DNA from: Halorhabdus sp. BNX81
GTDB lineage: Archaea > Halobacteriota > Halobacteria > Halobacteriales > Haloarculaceae
DNA: 64,000 bases
NCBI RefSeq assembly: GCF_029229925.1
Contig: NZ_CP107254.1
Location: 1,984,001-2,048,000 of the forward strand
Direction of reading: 5' to 3'
Below the pieces are notes generated by a model. That model was given only the letters and a program-made list of their open reading frames with translations. It did not search any database and was not told the DNA's origin. Positions 9,338 to 20,880 of the stretch are shown here, one piece after another. A program made the translations under genes and the position numbers. Numbering within the stretch: position 1 is the first letter of the stretch; each line of letters begins with the position of its first letter.

Positions 9338-10477
9338 TCACCCGATGACCGAGGACAGCTGTTCGCGCCACTCGTTGAGTTCCTCGATCTCGCTTTCGAC
9401 GCTTTCGAGTCGATCGGCCAGGTCGCCGTCATCGCCGAGTTGCTCGGACATCGCTTCGACCTCCTCGCGCAACCCATCGACCTCCTCGTCGAGGCTGTCG
9501 ACCGTCTCGTCGATGGAGTCGACCTCCTCATCGAGTTCCGTGACTGTCTCCGCGTTGGACGTGACCGTGTCTTCGACCGATTCGACGTCACCGGACATCG
9601 ACTCGAGTTCGCCCCGAACGTTGTCGAGTTCACCCTGGAACTCGTCGAGTCGGCCCTGGAACTCGTCGATGAGTTCCTCGCCCTGGCCGTTCTCCTCTAG
9701 GAACTCTTCGAGTGCGGAGGTATAGGCCGCCAGATCACTCATCTCGTTTTGGAGATGCTGGATCCTGGCATCGACGGCGCTGCCGTCGGTATCGCCGCCA
9801 CCCCCGCCGAGATCGAGTTCCTGTTTGAGCACGCGAAGGGCGGCGTCGTCGACGGCATCCTGGCGGATCTCCGCGGCGAGTGTCTTGGCGACGGATCCGG
9901 GCTGCACCTGGCCGACTGCGTCGTCGCCGCCGTCGCCATCTGGGGACTCTGTATCACCCGTCTCGCCGGAATCGTTCGGATCGGCGAGGTTGAGCGTCTC
10001 GATCTCCTCGTCGTCGGTCTCTTCGAGGCCCGGGACGCTATCGCTGTCGCCGGCGATCACGTCACGGACGACGTCGCTGCTGGCGTCGTCGACCAGATCA
10101 CCCTCGTCGTCCAGTGGCGGATCGACGGACTCGATCACCGGCTCGGTCAGGAACTTCTCGACCTCGTCGGTCCCGGTGGCACGAATGCCGTAGACGGTCG
10201 TGTATTCCGAGTCGGCGTCGATCTCACGTTCGAACGTGATCTCGTCGTCGTCGATCGTCCAGTACTCGCTGCCGTACTCGGGATGGAACCCGAGGTCCTC
10301 GACGGCCACGTCCTCGGGCACGTCGTCGCTCAGCGTCACCGTGACGGGTTCGATGCGCTGGGACTGGATCCGAAACGCGATCGCCGGCACCGGAAACTCG
10401 TCGGCCTCGAACTGTTTGACCACCGTGACCCCCTCTCCCGACACCGTCACCGCCTCGTACGCCTGCGTGTTGCTCAT
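9338..10477 (-). CDS. two-part protein: conserved N-terminal domain plus long C-terminal coiled coil
   Basis: 379 residues, not recognised as a named family. Residues 1-115 form a beta-rich domain (VTVVKQFEADEFPVPAI, GFHPEYGSEYWTIDDD). Residues about 115-210 are a disordered Asp/Glu/Gly/Ser linker. Residues about 230-375 are a nearly uninterrupted heptad coiled coil (ELDEEVDSIDETVDSLDEEV and similar). There is no signal peptide or membrane helix, so it is probably cytoplasmic and oligomeric, perhaps a scaffold. The start at 10477 is chosen because a TATA-like ACTTTAATAC lies at 10501-10510, about 27 nt before it; two upstream ATGs at 10483 and 10498 would precede the expected transcript start. 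Monocistronic. Any function would be a guess. Confidence 0.75.
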   Translation of the reverse strand: MSNTQAYEAVTVSGEGVTVVKQFEADEFPVPAIAFRIQSQRIEPVTVTLSDDVPEDVAVEDLGFHPEYGSEYWTIDDDEITFEREIDADSEYTTVYGIRATGTDEVEKFLTEPVIESVDPPLDDEGDLVDDASSDVVRDVIAGDSDSVPGLEETDDEEIETLNLADPNDSGETGDTESPDGDGGDDAVGQVQPGSVAKTLAAEIRQDAVDDAALRVLKQELDLGGGGGDTDGSAVDARIQHLQNEMSDLAAYTSALEEFLEENGQGEELIDEFQGRLDEFQGELDNVRGELESMSGDVESVEDTVTSNAETVTELDEEVDSIDETVDSLDEEVDGLREEVEAMSEQLGDDGDLADRLESVESEIEELNEWREQLSSVIG

Positions 10478-10500
10478 ACCCATATGTGGGTTAACCATTC

Positions 10501-10510
10501 GTATTAAAGT
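10501..10510 (-). promoter_or_regulatory. TATA box of the coiled-coil gene
   Basis: ACTTTAATAC on the minus strand, centred about 28 nt upstream of the ATG at 10477, consistent with leaderless transcription and deciding the start codon. Confidence 0.55.
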
Positions 10511-10543
10511 TACTTCCGTCCTCCAGGATTGACGCCGCCCGGG

Positions 10544-11371
10544 TTAGAGATCGATCCGGTCGCCGATCTCGACAATATCCAGTCGCTTTGGATACGGAAA
10601 CGACCGGACGTGATCGTACAACGCCGTCGGATCCGCCGTCATCCCCTTCCACATGTCCCAGTGGCTCGGCAACAGCGCATCCAATTCGAGTTCGTTAGCC
10701 GCTTCGACGATCATGTTCTCGTCGTTGTACCACCGCGTGCGCGTGGGCGTCTCGCCGATGGCGTCGGGTACCATCCCGACGCTGCCGAACGCCAACACGC
10801 CCAGATCGATGTCGAATCGCTCGCCGATGGACTCGAAGGCACCCGGTCGAGCGTCCCCGCCGTGGAAGAACGTCCCCGCTTCGTGCTCGATGACGTACGA
10901 GACTGGTTCCTCGGCGTCCGGGTCGTTGGCATCCGCAACGTGAAGCGTGAACGCGCCGATCTCGATGGTCTCCCCGATCGAAACCGAGGATAGCTGGCCG
11001 TCGGCCACGTCCCACTCGTCGGTCCACCCCGCTTGCTCGGCGACAGCGAGGCTCGCGTCCGGTGCGTAGAAGGTCGCCCCCGTCTCCGCGAGGATCGGGG
11101 CCTGGCTCGGCCCGTGGACGTGATCGACGTGGTCATGAGTCACGACGATCGCGTCGGCCGCCGCCACATCCCGTGGATCGAACGGAACGGGGAGCATGCG
11201 GACTGTCCGCGGTGGATCGCCCGTCCCGAGATACGGGTCGATGAAGATGGTCGTCCCTGCCCCGTCTTTGAGAACGAATCCATTACAACCCAGATACCAG
11301 ATTGCGACCCCGTCGGGAGTCGTGTTCTCGATAGCAGCCGGCAGCCACTCGCCCCAGTCTGAGGTGACCAT
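10544..11371 (-). CDS. UlaG-like MBL-fold metallo-hydrolase
   Basis: 275-residue metallo-beta-lactamase-fold enzyme. The metal-binding motif THDHVDHVHG is near residue 78, a second histidine-containing segment (FFHGGDARPG) near 170, and a C-terminal LLPSHWDMWKGM near 240. The WYLGCNGFVLKDG start and overall layout resemble the UlaG (L-ascorbate-6-phosphate lactonase) group, which hydrolyses lactones or phosphodiesters. The actual substrate in haloarchaea is not known and there is no ascorbate pathway nearby. It is on the same strand as the coiled-coil gene, separated by 66 nt that contain the latter's own promoter. Confidence 0.85.
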   Translation of the reverse strand: MVTSDWGEWLPAAIENTTPDGVAIWYLGCNGFVLKDGAGTTIFIDPYLGTGDPPRTVRMLPVPFDPRDVAAADAIVVTHDHVDHVHGPSQAPILAETGATFYAPDASLAVAEQAGWTDEWDVADGQLSSVSIGETIEIGAFTLHVADANDPDAEEPVSYVIEHEAGTFFHGGDARPGAFESIGERFDIDLGVLAFGSVGMVPDAIGETPTRTRWYNDENMIVEAANELELDALLPSHWDMWKGMTADPTALYDHVRSFPYPKRLDIVEIGDRIDL

Positions 11372-11499
11372 ACGCTGGACTCGACGGCCGGCCGACTAAG
11401 CGTTTTGGAGCCAGCCGGCCCCGATCGATCCGGCACGACCAGCCGTCGAGCACCACCGGAAGCGACCCGACAGCCGGATAGTGCCACGCAACCGACGCA

Positions 11500-12624
11500 C
11501 TATCGATCGCCAAGCGGAACCCACTGGCGGTCGTGCTCGCCGACGAAGGTGCTCCGCGGGCGGATCAGCCGGTTGTCATCGAGTTGTTCCAGACAGTGCG
11601 CGCTCCAACCGGCGACCCGCGAGACCGCGAACGTCGGGGTGAACAGTTCCGGCGGGATCCCGACGCCGGACAACAACACGGCGGTGTAGAACTCGACGTT
11701 CGTATCGAGATCCAGGTCGGGGCGGTGTTCGGCCAGCACGCCCCTGGCTTCGGCCTCGACAGTTTTGGCGTGCGCGAAGAAGTCGTCTTCGCCCTCGTAG
11801 AACGCAGCGGCGGCGTCCTCCAGCACGGCCGCCCGCGGATCGCGCGCGCCGTAAACCCGATGCCCGAAGCCCATCAGTCGTTCGCCGGCCTCGAGTCGTC
11901 CCGCGAGTTCGGTCCGGATATCCTCGGTGTCTTCTAGCGCTTCGAGCATCTCCAAGACGAGATCCGGTGCACCGCCGTGGAGGTCCCCGCGGAGGGCACC
12001 GATCGCGCCGGTGATCGCCGAGACGAGTTCCGACTCCGTCGACACGATCGTCCGGGCGGTAAAGGTCGAGGCATTGAGGCCGTGATCGACGACCGTAGAG
12101 AGGTACGTCTCCAAGCCCGCAACCTGTGCCTCGGTGGGTTCCTCGCCGGTCAGCATGTAAAGGTAGTTGGCCGCGTGGCCGAGATCGAGTCTGGGCTCTA
12201 AGGGCTCCTGCCCCTGGAGCACCCGCCAGTAGGTCGCCGTGATCGTCGGCAATCGGGCGATCAATCGGAGCGCGTCGGCCTCGGGATCGTTGGGCTCGAC
12301 GGCCGTGGCAGTCGCCGCGCCCATCCGGAGGGCAGCCATCGGTCCAGCCCCGCGCTCGGCGGCCGCAACGACGGCGTTGTAGCAGGGTTCGGGCAGCGTC
12401 CGATACGAGCACAGTTCGTCTTCGAAGTCGGCGAGTTCGTCGGCGTCCGGCAGCCGGTCGTACAGAAGGAGGTAGACCGTCTCGGGGTAAGTCGCGTTCG
12501 CCGCGAGTTCCCCGACGGGGTAGCCCGCGATCCACAACTGGCCGGCCTCGCCGTCGATGTCGCTCAGCTGCGTCTCGGTGACTGTCACGTCCGCGAGTCC
12601 GCGGTGTATTTCCTCGTCACTCAT
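11500..12624 (-). CDS. citrate synthase family protein (possible paralogue; catalytic Asp replaced by Glu)
   Basis: Condenses acetyl-CoA (or propionyl-CoA) with oxaloacetate at the entry of the TCA or methylcitrate cycle. 374 residues, the normal archaeal length. Two active-site histidines are in place: VDHGLNASTF near residue 192 and MGFGHRVYGARDP near 265. The third catalytic residue, Asp in the usual NVDFY motif, is Glu here (NVEFYTAVLL near 320; codon GAG near 11694). The N-terminus is also more diverged than typical haloarchaeal CitZ. The ATG at 12624 is supported by GTTTTAC at 12650-12655, about 28 nt upstream. It could be a secondary citrate or 2-methylcitrate synthase rather than the main CitZ. 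Confidence 0.87.
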   Translation of the reverse strand: MSDEEIHRGLADVTVTETQLSDIDGEAGQLWIAGYPVGELAANATYPETVYLLLYDRLPDADELADFEDELCSYRTLPEPCYNAVVAAAERGAGPMAALRMGAATATAVEPNDPEADALRLIARLPTITATYWRVLQGQEPLEPRLDLGHAANYLYMLTGEEPTEAQVAGLETYLSTVVDHGLNASTFTARTIVSTESELVSAITGAIGALRGDLHGGAPDLVLEMLEALEDTEDIRTELAGRLEAGERLMGFGHRVYGARDPRAAVLEDAAAAFYEGEDDFFAHAKTVEAEARGVLAEHRPDLDLDTNVEFYTAVLLSGVGIPPELFTPTFAVSRVAGWSAHCLEQLDDNRLIRPRSTFVGEHDRQWVPLGDR

Positions 12625-12649
12625 TGCCCGCTTGTACTGGCTCGGAGGG

Positions 12650-12655
12650 TAAAAC
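12650..12655 (-). promoter_or_regulatory. TATA-like element of the citrate synthase gene
   Basis: TTTTAC on the minus strand, about 28 nt upstream of the ATG at 12624, in an otherwise GC-rich context. It supports the shorter start codon over the in-frame ATG at 12672. Confidence 0.45.
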
Positions 12656-12760
12656 TGTGGGCGACTCGGCACGCCAGGCCAGGTGGCCGCCTGATTCGAT
12701 CCGGACCCACTCGAAGCTGTCGATCCAGGGGCTAAAATAGCCGTTTGAGCCTCCCGACGT

Positions 12761-12770
12761 GTTTTACTAC
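12761..12770 (+). promoter_or_regulatory. TATA-like element of the membrane HTH gene
   Basis: GTTTTACTAC, centred about 24 nt upstream of the ATG at 12790, consistent with a leaderless or nearly leaderless transcript. The next upstream in-frame start (12745) would precede this element. Confidence 0.45.
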
Positions 12771-12789
12771 GCGAGGAGAAGGCGTGTGT

Positions 12790-13434
12790 ATGACGTCGCT
12801 GCTGCCATTGAAGTCTGCCACGCAGTCTAGAGATCGTGATCTCGACCCACAGCTTCTCGGTCTCACAGAGGAGTCCGCGGGCGACATCCTTTCGGCGATT
12901 TCGTCACTGACTGCACGACGGATCCTCGACATACTGTACGACGAGCCACGTCCCACATCCGAGATCGCGACGACACTCGACTCATCGGTCCAGAACGTCA
13001 GCTACCATCTCGAACGGCTGGAAGACGCCGATCTCGTCGAAGTCGTCGATACGTGGTATTCAGCCCAGGGTCGTGAGATGGATGTCTACGGGCCAACTAA
13101 TAGCGCCCTCGTCCTCTATACGGGTGCCGAGACGGTACCGCCATCGCTGAAGCGCGCGCTCGGCCGGAGTGTCGGTGGGATCGGTGCTATCGGTGTTATC
13201 AGCGCACTCGTCCATTTCCAATGGACAGAAACCGGTCCGTTCGCTCCGTCTCGTCGGGTCGCACCGATTGGGGCTCAACCACCGGAACCGACCATCCAAG
13301 AATCGATTATGAATTTCATCACGGGCCCGGGCGGAACACTCCTTACAGCCGGTCTGGTGGTCATTGCGGTGTGCCTCCTCTGGTGGTACTGGCGACGATA
13401 CCGGCCGGCCCGCCAGCAAGCGCAATCTATCTGA
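12790..13434 (+). CDS. membrane-anchored ArsR-like winged-helix regulator
   Basis: 214 residues. Residues about 30-105 form an ArsR-type winged helix: SLTARRILDILYDEPRPTSE, then the recognition helix SSVQNVSYHLERLEDADLVE and a wing ending GREMDVYGPT. This is followed by two hydrophobic segments (GGIGAIGVISALVHF near 130; LLTAGLVVIAVCLLWWYW near 190) that should fix it in the membrane, with a short loop between. One-component regulators of this layout sense membrane or external signals and bind DNA directly. It stands 121 nt upstream of, and parallel to, the duplicated lipoprotein gene, so the two may be functionally linked (inference). Confidence 0.82.
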   Translation: MTSLLPLKSATQSRDRDLDPQLLGLTEESAGDILSAISSLTARRILDILYDEPRPTSEIATTLDSSVQNVSYHLERLEDADLVEVVDTWYSAQGREMDVYGPTNSALVLYTGAETVPPSLKRALGRSVGGIGAIGVISALVHFQWTETGPFAPSRRVAPIGAQPPEPTIQESIMNFITGPGGTLLTAGLVVIAVCLLWWYWRRYRPARQQAQSI

Positions 13435-13555
13435 GAGCGCCCCTTCCATACCGTTTGGTTTTGCCATTCATGTGATCGATCAGTGCGTCCCAGGGACTCA
13501 AAGGCGTCTTTGAATCTGGGATACCACCATACGTACCCCTCCCGTGTAGTATTGT

Positions 13556-14560
13556 ATGCGACGCAGAACGTTCCTCACAACAGTTGGAGTCGGCATCACA
13601 ACCGCGGCAGCAGGTTGTAGCTCCCAGGCACAGTCAAACGAACCCTCGACAGAGACTGACGGATCGACTGACGATGCAGATGAACGGAGTACGAAGTTGG
13701 GGACAGACGAATCACCAGCCGAAGACACGACGACCACCGCCCACGAGCGGAGTCGTATCGAACGCGGTGAAACCACAGAACAGGTACTTGGAAACGACTC
13801 ACTCACAGAGAAGGGACTCCGCAGACCCCATCACGTCGCGCTGACGAACCAGACCGAGGAAGAGCGAACAATTTCGCTGTCCATTCAGGGGGCCGAGACG
13901 GCGTCGCTCGACGAGCAGTACATACTCGAACCGAACGCCACGGTCTCGATATCGCTGACTGATCTCGATACGTACACTGTCCGCGCGACCGCACTGCATT
14001 CAGAGGCCACCGAGTCGATGTCGATTGAACCGTCTCAGTTTACCTGCAACGTGACCCGAACGTCGATCAATCTCACGGCTGCAGGAGCGTTCGAGTCGAT
14101 GACCACGTCCACACGCATGGCCTGTCCGGGGGTCAGTACGGAAGACATCGCGGCCGACAGCACCGTTTCGAAAACGCTCGGCGATGGGGAGCCACCGGCG
14201 GACGGTGGAGATAACGCTCACAATATCGTGATAACGAACCCGAGCAGCGAGACCTGGACGGTTCGAGTCATCCTCCAATCCGAGACGACATCCCAGCTCG
14301 ACGGGATCTACACGATCGAACCTGCTGGGAAGAGTCGGTTGACGCTAACCGAAAGCGGTACCTACGATATTGACGTGTGCGTTCTCGAAACCGGTGTCAC
14401 AGAAACGATCAACCTCACCGCCGAAAACTTCGACTGTAACGTCTCCACAACGCAGGTCGGTGTCGATTCGGAGGGGACCCTCGACAGTACGACCCTCTCG
14501 ACGCTGATGGCCTGTGTCGGTGACAACGAGACGGACTCCGCGAACAATTCGTCCACATAA
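13556..14560 (+). CDS. twin-arginine lipoprotein with two tandem homologous domains
   Basis: 334 residues. The start MRRRTFLTT is a Tat signal, and the lipobox AAAGC puts the lipidated Cys at position 21. A Ser/Thr/Asp-rich linker follows. Two similar segments of about 100 residues then appear, roughly residues 90-190 and 220-318. Each begins with HHVALTN or HNIVITN, has SLDEQYILEPN or QLDGIYTIEPA, then FTCNVTRTS or FDCNVSTTQ, and ends MACP or MACV. Each repeat keeps two cysteines, which could form a disulfide outside the cell. The short beta-rich repeats look immunoglobulin-like (inference). It is extracellular and membrane-anchored; function unknown. It follows the membrane HTH gene. Confidence 0.8.
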   Translation: MRRRTFLTTVGVGITTAAAGCSSQAQSNEPSTETDGSTDDADERSTKLGTDESPAEDTTTTAHERSRIERGETTEQVLGNDSLTEKGLRRPHHVALTNQTEEERTISLSIQGAETASLDEQYILEPNATVSISLTDLDTYTVRATALHSEATESMSIEPSQFTCNVTRTSINLTAAGAFESMTTSTRMACPGVSTEDIAADSTVSKTLGDGEPPADGGDNAHNIVITNPSSETWTVRVILQSETTSQLDGIYTIEPAGKSRLTLTESGTYDIDVCVLETGVTETINLTAENFDCNVSTTQVGVDSEGTLDSTTLSTLMACVGDNETDSANNSST

Positions 14561-14653
14561 ACCCCCTCGAGTCGCCCTCCTCTCAGCACGTCCCAGCCTC
14601 GATCGTCTCGATCCATAGCAAGGATTATCGCCCCCGCGGCCCCGAAACCGTGT

Positions 14654-15775
14654 ATGACCCACTTTTCCGACCGTGTCGAACAGGTTTCGATTTCCGGCAT
14701 CCGCGAAGTCTTCGAGGCGGCGGACGAGGACGCGATCAACCTCGGACTCGGCCAGCCTGACTTCCCTGCGCCCGAAAATGCCCGCGAGGCGGCCGTCGAG
14801 GCGATCCGCGCCGGCGACGCTGACGGCTACACATCCAACAAGGGCACGCCGGAGCTCCGGGAAGCCATCGCCGCAAAACACGCCCGGGACAACGATCTGG
14901 ACGTCGATCCCGCGAACATCATTGCCACCTCGGGCGGCAGCGAAGCCCTCCACATCGCCCTGGAAGCCCACGTAGATGCCAACGAGGAAGTCATCTATCC
15001 CGATCCGGGCTTTGTCTCCTACGAGGCACTGACCCACCTCGCCGGGGGAACGCCCAGGCCAGTCGGCCTCCGTGAGGATCTGACACTCGATCCCGCCGCT
15101 GTCGAGGACGCGATCACCGACGACACTGCCGCCTTTGTGGTCAACAGCCCCGCCAACCCGACCGGGGCAGTCCAGTCACCCGACGACATGCGCGAGTTCG
15201 CCCGGATCGCCGACGAACACGACGTGCTCTGTATCTCCGATGAAGTCTACGAGCACATCGTCTTCGAGGGCGAGCACCGTTCGCCGCTTGAATTCGCCGA
15301 AAGCGACAACGTCGTCGTGATCAACGCCGCCTCGAAGGCCTACTCGATGACCGGCTGGCGACTCGGGTGGGTCACGGGCAGCAACGAGCGCATCGAGCGC
15401 ATGCTGCGGGTCCATCAGTACGGCCAGGCGTGTGCGAGCGCGCCGGCTCAGTACGCGGCCCAAGCGGCCCTCTCGGGGCCCCAGGATCGCGTCACGGAGA
15501 TGGTAGAGGCTTTCGAGGAGCGACGGAACGTCCTGCTCGATGGTCTCGCCGACATGGGACTGGAGACGCCAACACCGAAAGGTGCGTTCTACGCGATGCC
15601 GAACGTGCCCGACGGCTGGGTCGAAGAAGTGATCGACCGCGGTGTCGTCGTGGTGCCCGGCGAGGCCTTTGGCGAGGGCGGGGAGGGGTACGCACGGATT
15701 TCATACGCGACGGACATGGAACAGCTGACGGAAGCGATCGACGTGATGGCGGCGGCGACGGCAGCCGTTCGGTAA
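14654..15775 (+). CDS. pyridoxal-phosphate aminotransferase class I/II (AspC-like)
   Basis: 373 residues of fold-type I aminotransferase. Visible motifs are INLGLGQPDFPAPE near 30, ATSGGSEALHIALEA near 95, VVNSPANPTGAVQ near 160 (Asn contacting PLP), ISDEVYEHIVFEG near 195, and the PLP lysine in NAASKAYSMTGWRLGW near 225. It belongs with archaeal aspartate/aromatic aminotransferases that pass amino groups from glutamate or aspartate to 2-oxo acids. The exact donor cannot be read from sequence. The ATG at 14654 starts directly at the conserved domain. Monocistronic. Confidence 0.92.
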   Translation: MTHFSDRVEQVSISGIREVFEAADEDAINLGLGQPDFPAPENAREAAVEAIRAGDADGYTSNKGTPELREAIAAKHARDNDLDVDPANIIATSGGSEALHIALEAHVDANEEVIYPDPGFVSYEALTHLAGGTPRPVGLREDLTLDPAAVEDAITDDTAAFVVNSPANPTGAVQSPDDMREFARIADEHDVLCISDEVYEHIVFEGEHRSPLEFAESDNVVVINAASKAYSMTGWRLGWVTGSNERIERMLRVHQYGQACASAPAQYAAQAALSGPQDRVTEMVEAFEERRNVLLDGLADMGLETPTPKGAFYAMPNVPDGWVEEVIDRGVVVVPGEAFGEGGEGYARISYATDMEQLTEAIDVMAAATAAVR

Positions 15776-16059
15776 CGACTGGTGGCAGTAACGCCGACGG
15801 ACCCAGGGTCGGCAGTACTGCCCAAACTATCACAAAGGAATATCATCCAGTCGATACTCCGACCGTGACCCACAAGTACGCAACCCGCATATACAATCAC
15901 GTACAATCATGGGACGTGCTCACAGCCGTCGAGTGACTGGGATCGGACTCACCACGGGACCATCCCGCCGATGTTCGAACGTCGCCGCGGGCGAACCGAA
16001 CCACGCCCTATTCGCGAGACAGGACAGAACGGCTCGTGATCGAGTCGCTACCGCAATCA
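15776..16059. other. intergenic region without a recognisable gene
   Basis: 284 nt between the aminotransferase and moxR. It contains a short AT-richer patch with two ACAATCA copies 12 nt apart (about 15892-15909). No plausible open frame, tRNA or strong hairpin was seen. The moxR promoter should lie in the right half. Confidence 0.5.
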
Positions 16060-17022
16060 ATGACTGACATCGAATCGAGAGCAGCCGGGGCGGAGCGCGA
16101 ACTCGATATCGACGATGTCGGCGAGATCGCCGACAGTGTTGTCGAGAACGTCGAACGCGTCATCGTGGGGCATCGCGACGCGATCGAACACATTCTCACG
16201 GCGCTGTTCGGCCGCGGACACGTCCTCCTCGAAGACGTGCCCGGTGTTGGAAAGACGATGCTGTCACGCGCGATCGCGGAATCGTTCGACTGCTCGTTCA
16301 AGCGCGTCCAGTTCACCCCGGATTTGCTCCCCTCCGACGTGACGGGGGCGAACGTCTACAACCAGAAGACCCAGACCTTCGAGTTCCGGTCCGGGCCGAT
16401 CTTCGCCAACGTGGTCCTGGGCGACGAGATCAACCGCGCGCCACCGAAGACCCAGAGCGCGCTACTCGAAGCCATGGAGGAAGGCCAGGTGACGATCGAC
16501 GGCGAGACCCACGCCGTTCCCGACCCGTTCGGCGTCATTGCGACCCAGAACACCGTCGAGCGAGATCGTACATACGACCTGCCGATGGCCGAACTCGACC
16601 GGTTCATGAAGAAACTTGAACTGGGCTATCCGACGGCCGACGAGGAGTCCGCGATGCTGGAAAGCGTCGTCGGGACCCATCCGATCGAGACCGTCGAACC
16701 CGTCGCGACACTCGAAGATCTGGAACAGATCCGGGCAGTGACCGCAGACGTCACTGTCGAGGACCCGATCCGGACGTACGTGACGCGGTTGGCCCGGTAT
16801 ACGCGCAACCACGCCGAACTCGGTGCGAGTCCACGCGCCTCGGTGCTGTTGCTCCGGGCGGCCCAGGGACGGGCGGTCCTGAACGGCCGGGAGTACGTCG
16901 TGCCGGACGACATCCAGGCCGAGGCCAGCGTCGTGTTGCCCCATCGGATCCGGAGCGGGGCCGTCGAGAGAACCGCGGGTGACCTGGTCGCCGACGCAAT
17001 CGAAAGCATACCCGTCGAGTGA
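16060..17022 (+). CDS. MoxR-family AAA+ ATPase
   Basis: 320-residue chaperone-like ATPase. Walker A is in LEDVPGVGKTMLSRA near residue 62, Walker B in VVLGDEINRAPPKTQSAL near 125, and the MoxR-type EAMEEGQVTIDG follows. The C-terminal lid has the segment HAELGASPRASVLLLRAAQG. MoxR proteins help fold or metallate partners, commonly those with vWA/DUF58 domains encoded next door, as here. The ATG at 16060 is preferred over a GTG at 16036. One base separates its stop from the DUF58 start, so the three genes 16060-20328 form one operon. Confidence 0.93.
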   Translation: MTDIESRAAGAERELDIDDVGEIADSVVENVERVIVGHRDAIEHILTALFGRGHVLLEDVPGVGKTMLSRAIAESFDCSFKRVQFTPDLLPSDVTGANVYNQKTQTFEFRSGPIFANVVLGDEINRAPPKTQSALLEAMEEGQVTIDGETHAVPDPFGVIATQNTVERDRTYDLPMAELDRFMKKLELGYPTADEESAMLESVVGTHPIETVEPVATLEDLEQIRAVTADVTVEDPIRTYVTRLARYTRNHAELGASPRASVLLLRAAQGRAVLNGREYVVPDDIQAEASVVLPHRIRSGAVERTAGDLVADAIESIPVE

Positions 17023-17023
17023 G

Positions 17024-18045
17024 ATGAGACTGACAAACCGCGGTTGGGTGACCGTCGGCGTCGCCGTCGCCGCCTTTCTGATGGCGTGGCTGTTCGGTGC
17101 ACGATCGCTAAACGCCGTCGCAGTCCCGGCGGTAGTCGCCGTCGTCGCCGCGGCCGCCCAGCTCAAGCTGGCCGATCGGCCCGCAGTCAGCCGGTCGAAC
17201 CCACACGCTGGCTTCCCCGAAGAAACCAGGGCCGTCACCGTCGAGGTCACCGGTACCCGTGGGACGATCATCCACGCGAACGATACGCTGTCACGGGGGT
17301 TGTCTGCCACCGACAACGGATTCTCGGGAAGCGTTCCGGTCACACACACCTACGAGATGGCGCTGACGGAACGAGGACGGCACGCGATCGGTCCGCTTTC
17401 GGTTCACCTCCGGGACGTGTTTGGGTTGGTCAGCCACGAGATCGAAATCGGCGAGGCGACGGACGTGATCGTCTATCCCCAGATACACGACGTCACCGGG
17501 TCATCTGCCCTCGCTGCCGAGCTCGAACGAAATCGCCGACCGGAGCGCCAAGAGATCGACCAGTTGCGCGAGTACGTCCCGGGCGACCCGTTGCGGGACA
17601 TCGACTGGAAGTCCTCAGCCAAACGACTGCCCGATCTCGTCGTCACGGAGTTCATCGGCCGGGAGACCATGGGAACCATCGAGATCACCATCAGCACTGA
17701 CCGGGAGACGGCAGACAGGGCGGCCAGTGCGGCCGGCAGCGTCGCCCTGTTTTTTTCCCACGCCGGACTCGAAGTCGGTCTGACCGCGCCGGACGGTAAT
17801 CTCAAACCATCCCGGGGGGAGACACATCGAAGTGAGCTGTTGCAATTACTGGCCGAAACCGGACCGGGGACACTCAATGACCGGGTCCGGACTGACGCCG
17901 ACATCCGCGTCGTTGGAGACGACGGGGCGGTCACCGTCGATGTCAACGGCCAGGTGACCACCTACGAGGACATTCGCTCGACAGCGGCCCGGGATCGCAC
18001 GCCAGTCGATCGTCAGAGAGCCGGGACATCGGGGGTGACGGTCAC

Positions 18046-18049
<4 letters not shown>
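17024..18049 (+). CDS. DUF58 protein with two N-terminal membrane helices
   Basis: 341 residues. Two hydrophobic segments at the N-terminus (VTVGVAVAAFLMAWLFG and AVAVPAVVAVVAAAAQL) form a hairpin anchor. The DUF58 signature is at about 185-215 (REYVPGDPLRDIDWKSSAKR), followed by the vWA-like segment TIEITISTDRETADRAASA. The family occurs with MoxR and a transglutaminase in a conserved three-gene set, probably a MoxR-dependent assembly at the membrane. The ATG at 17024 overlaps no upstream codon. Its stop overlaps the next gene's GTG by four bases, indicating translational coupling. Confidence 0.92.
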
Positions 18050-20711
<2,662 letters not shown>

Positions 20712-20880
20712 TTGATCCTCGGTTCTACCGCGTTTCGCCGGTGACCAGTCGCGGCTTCTTCTCGGATGAAACGTGACGAGCAGCCTCTACTCCGCAGACC
20801 CGTAGCCGAGCCCACAGTCGGCCGCGTGAGGAGTATGTTTATCACGATTGCGGACATACGCTGACAGTGACGGACATCAC

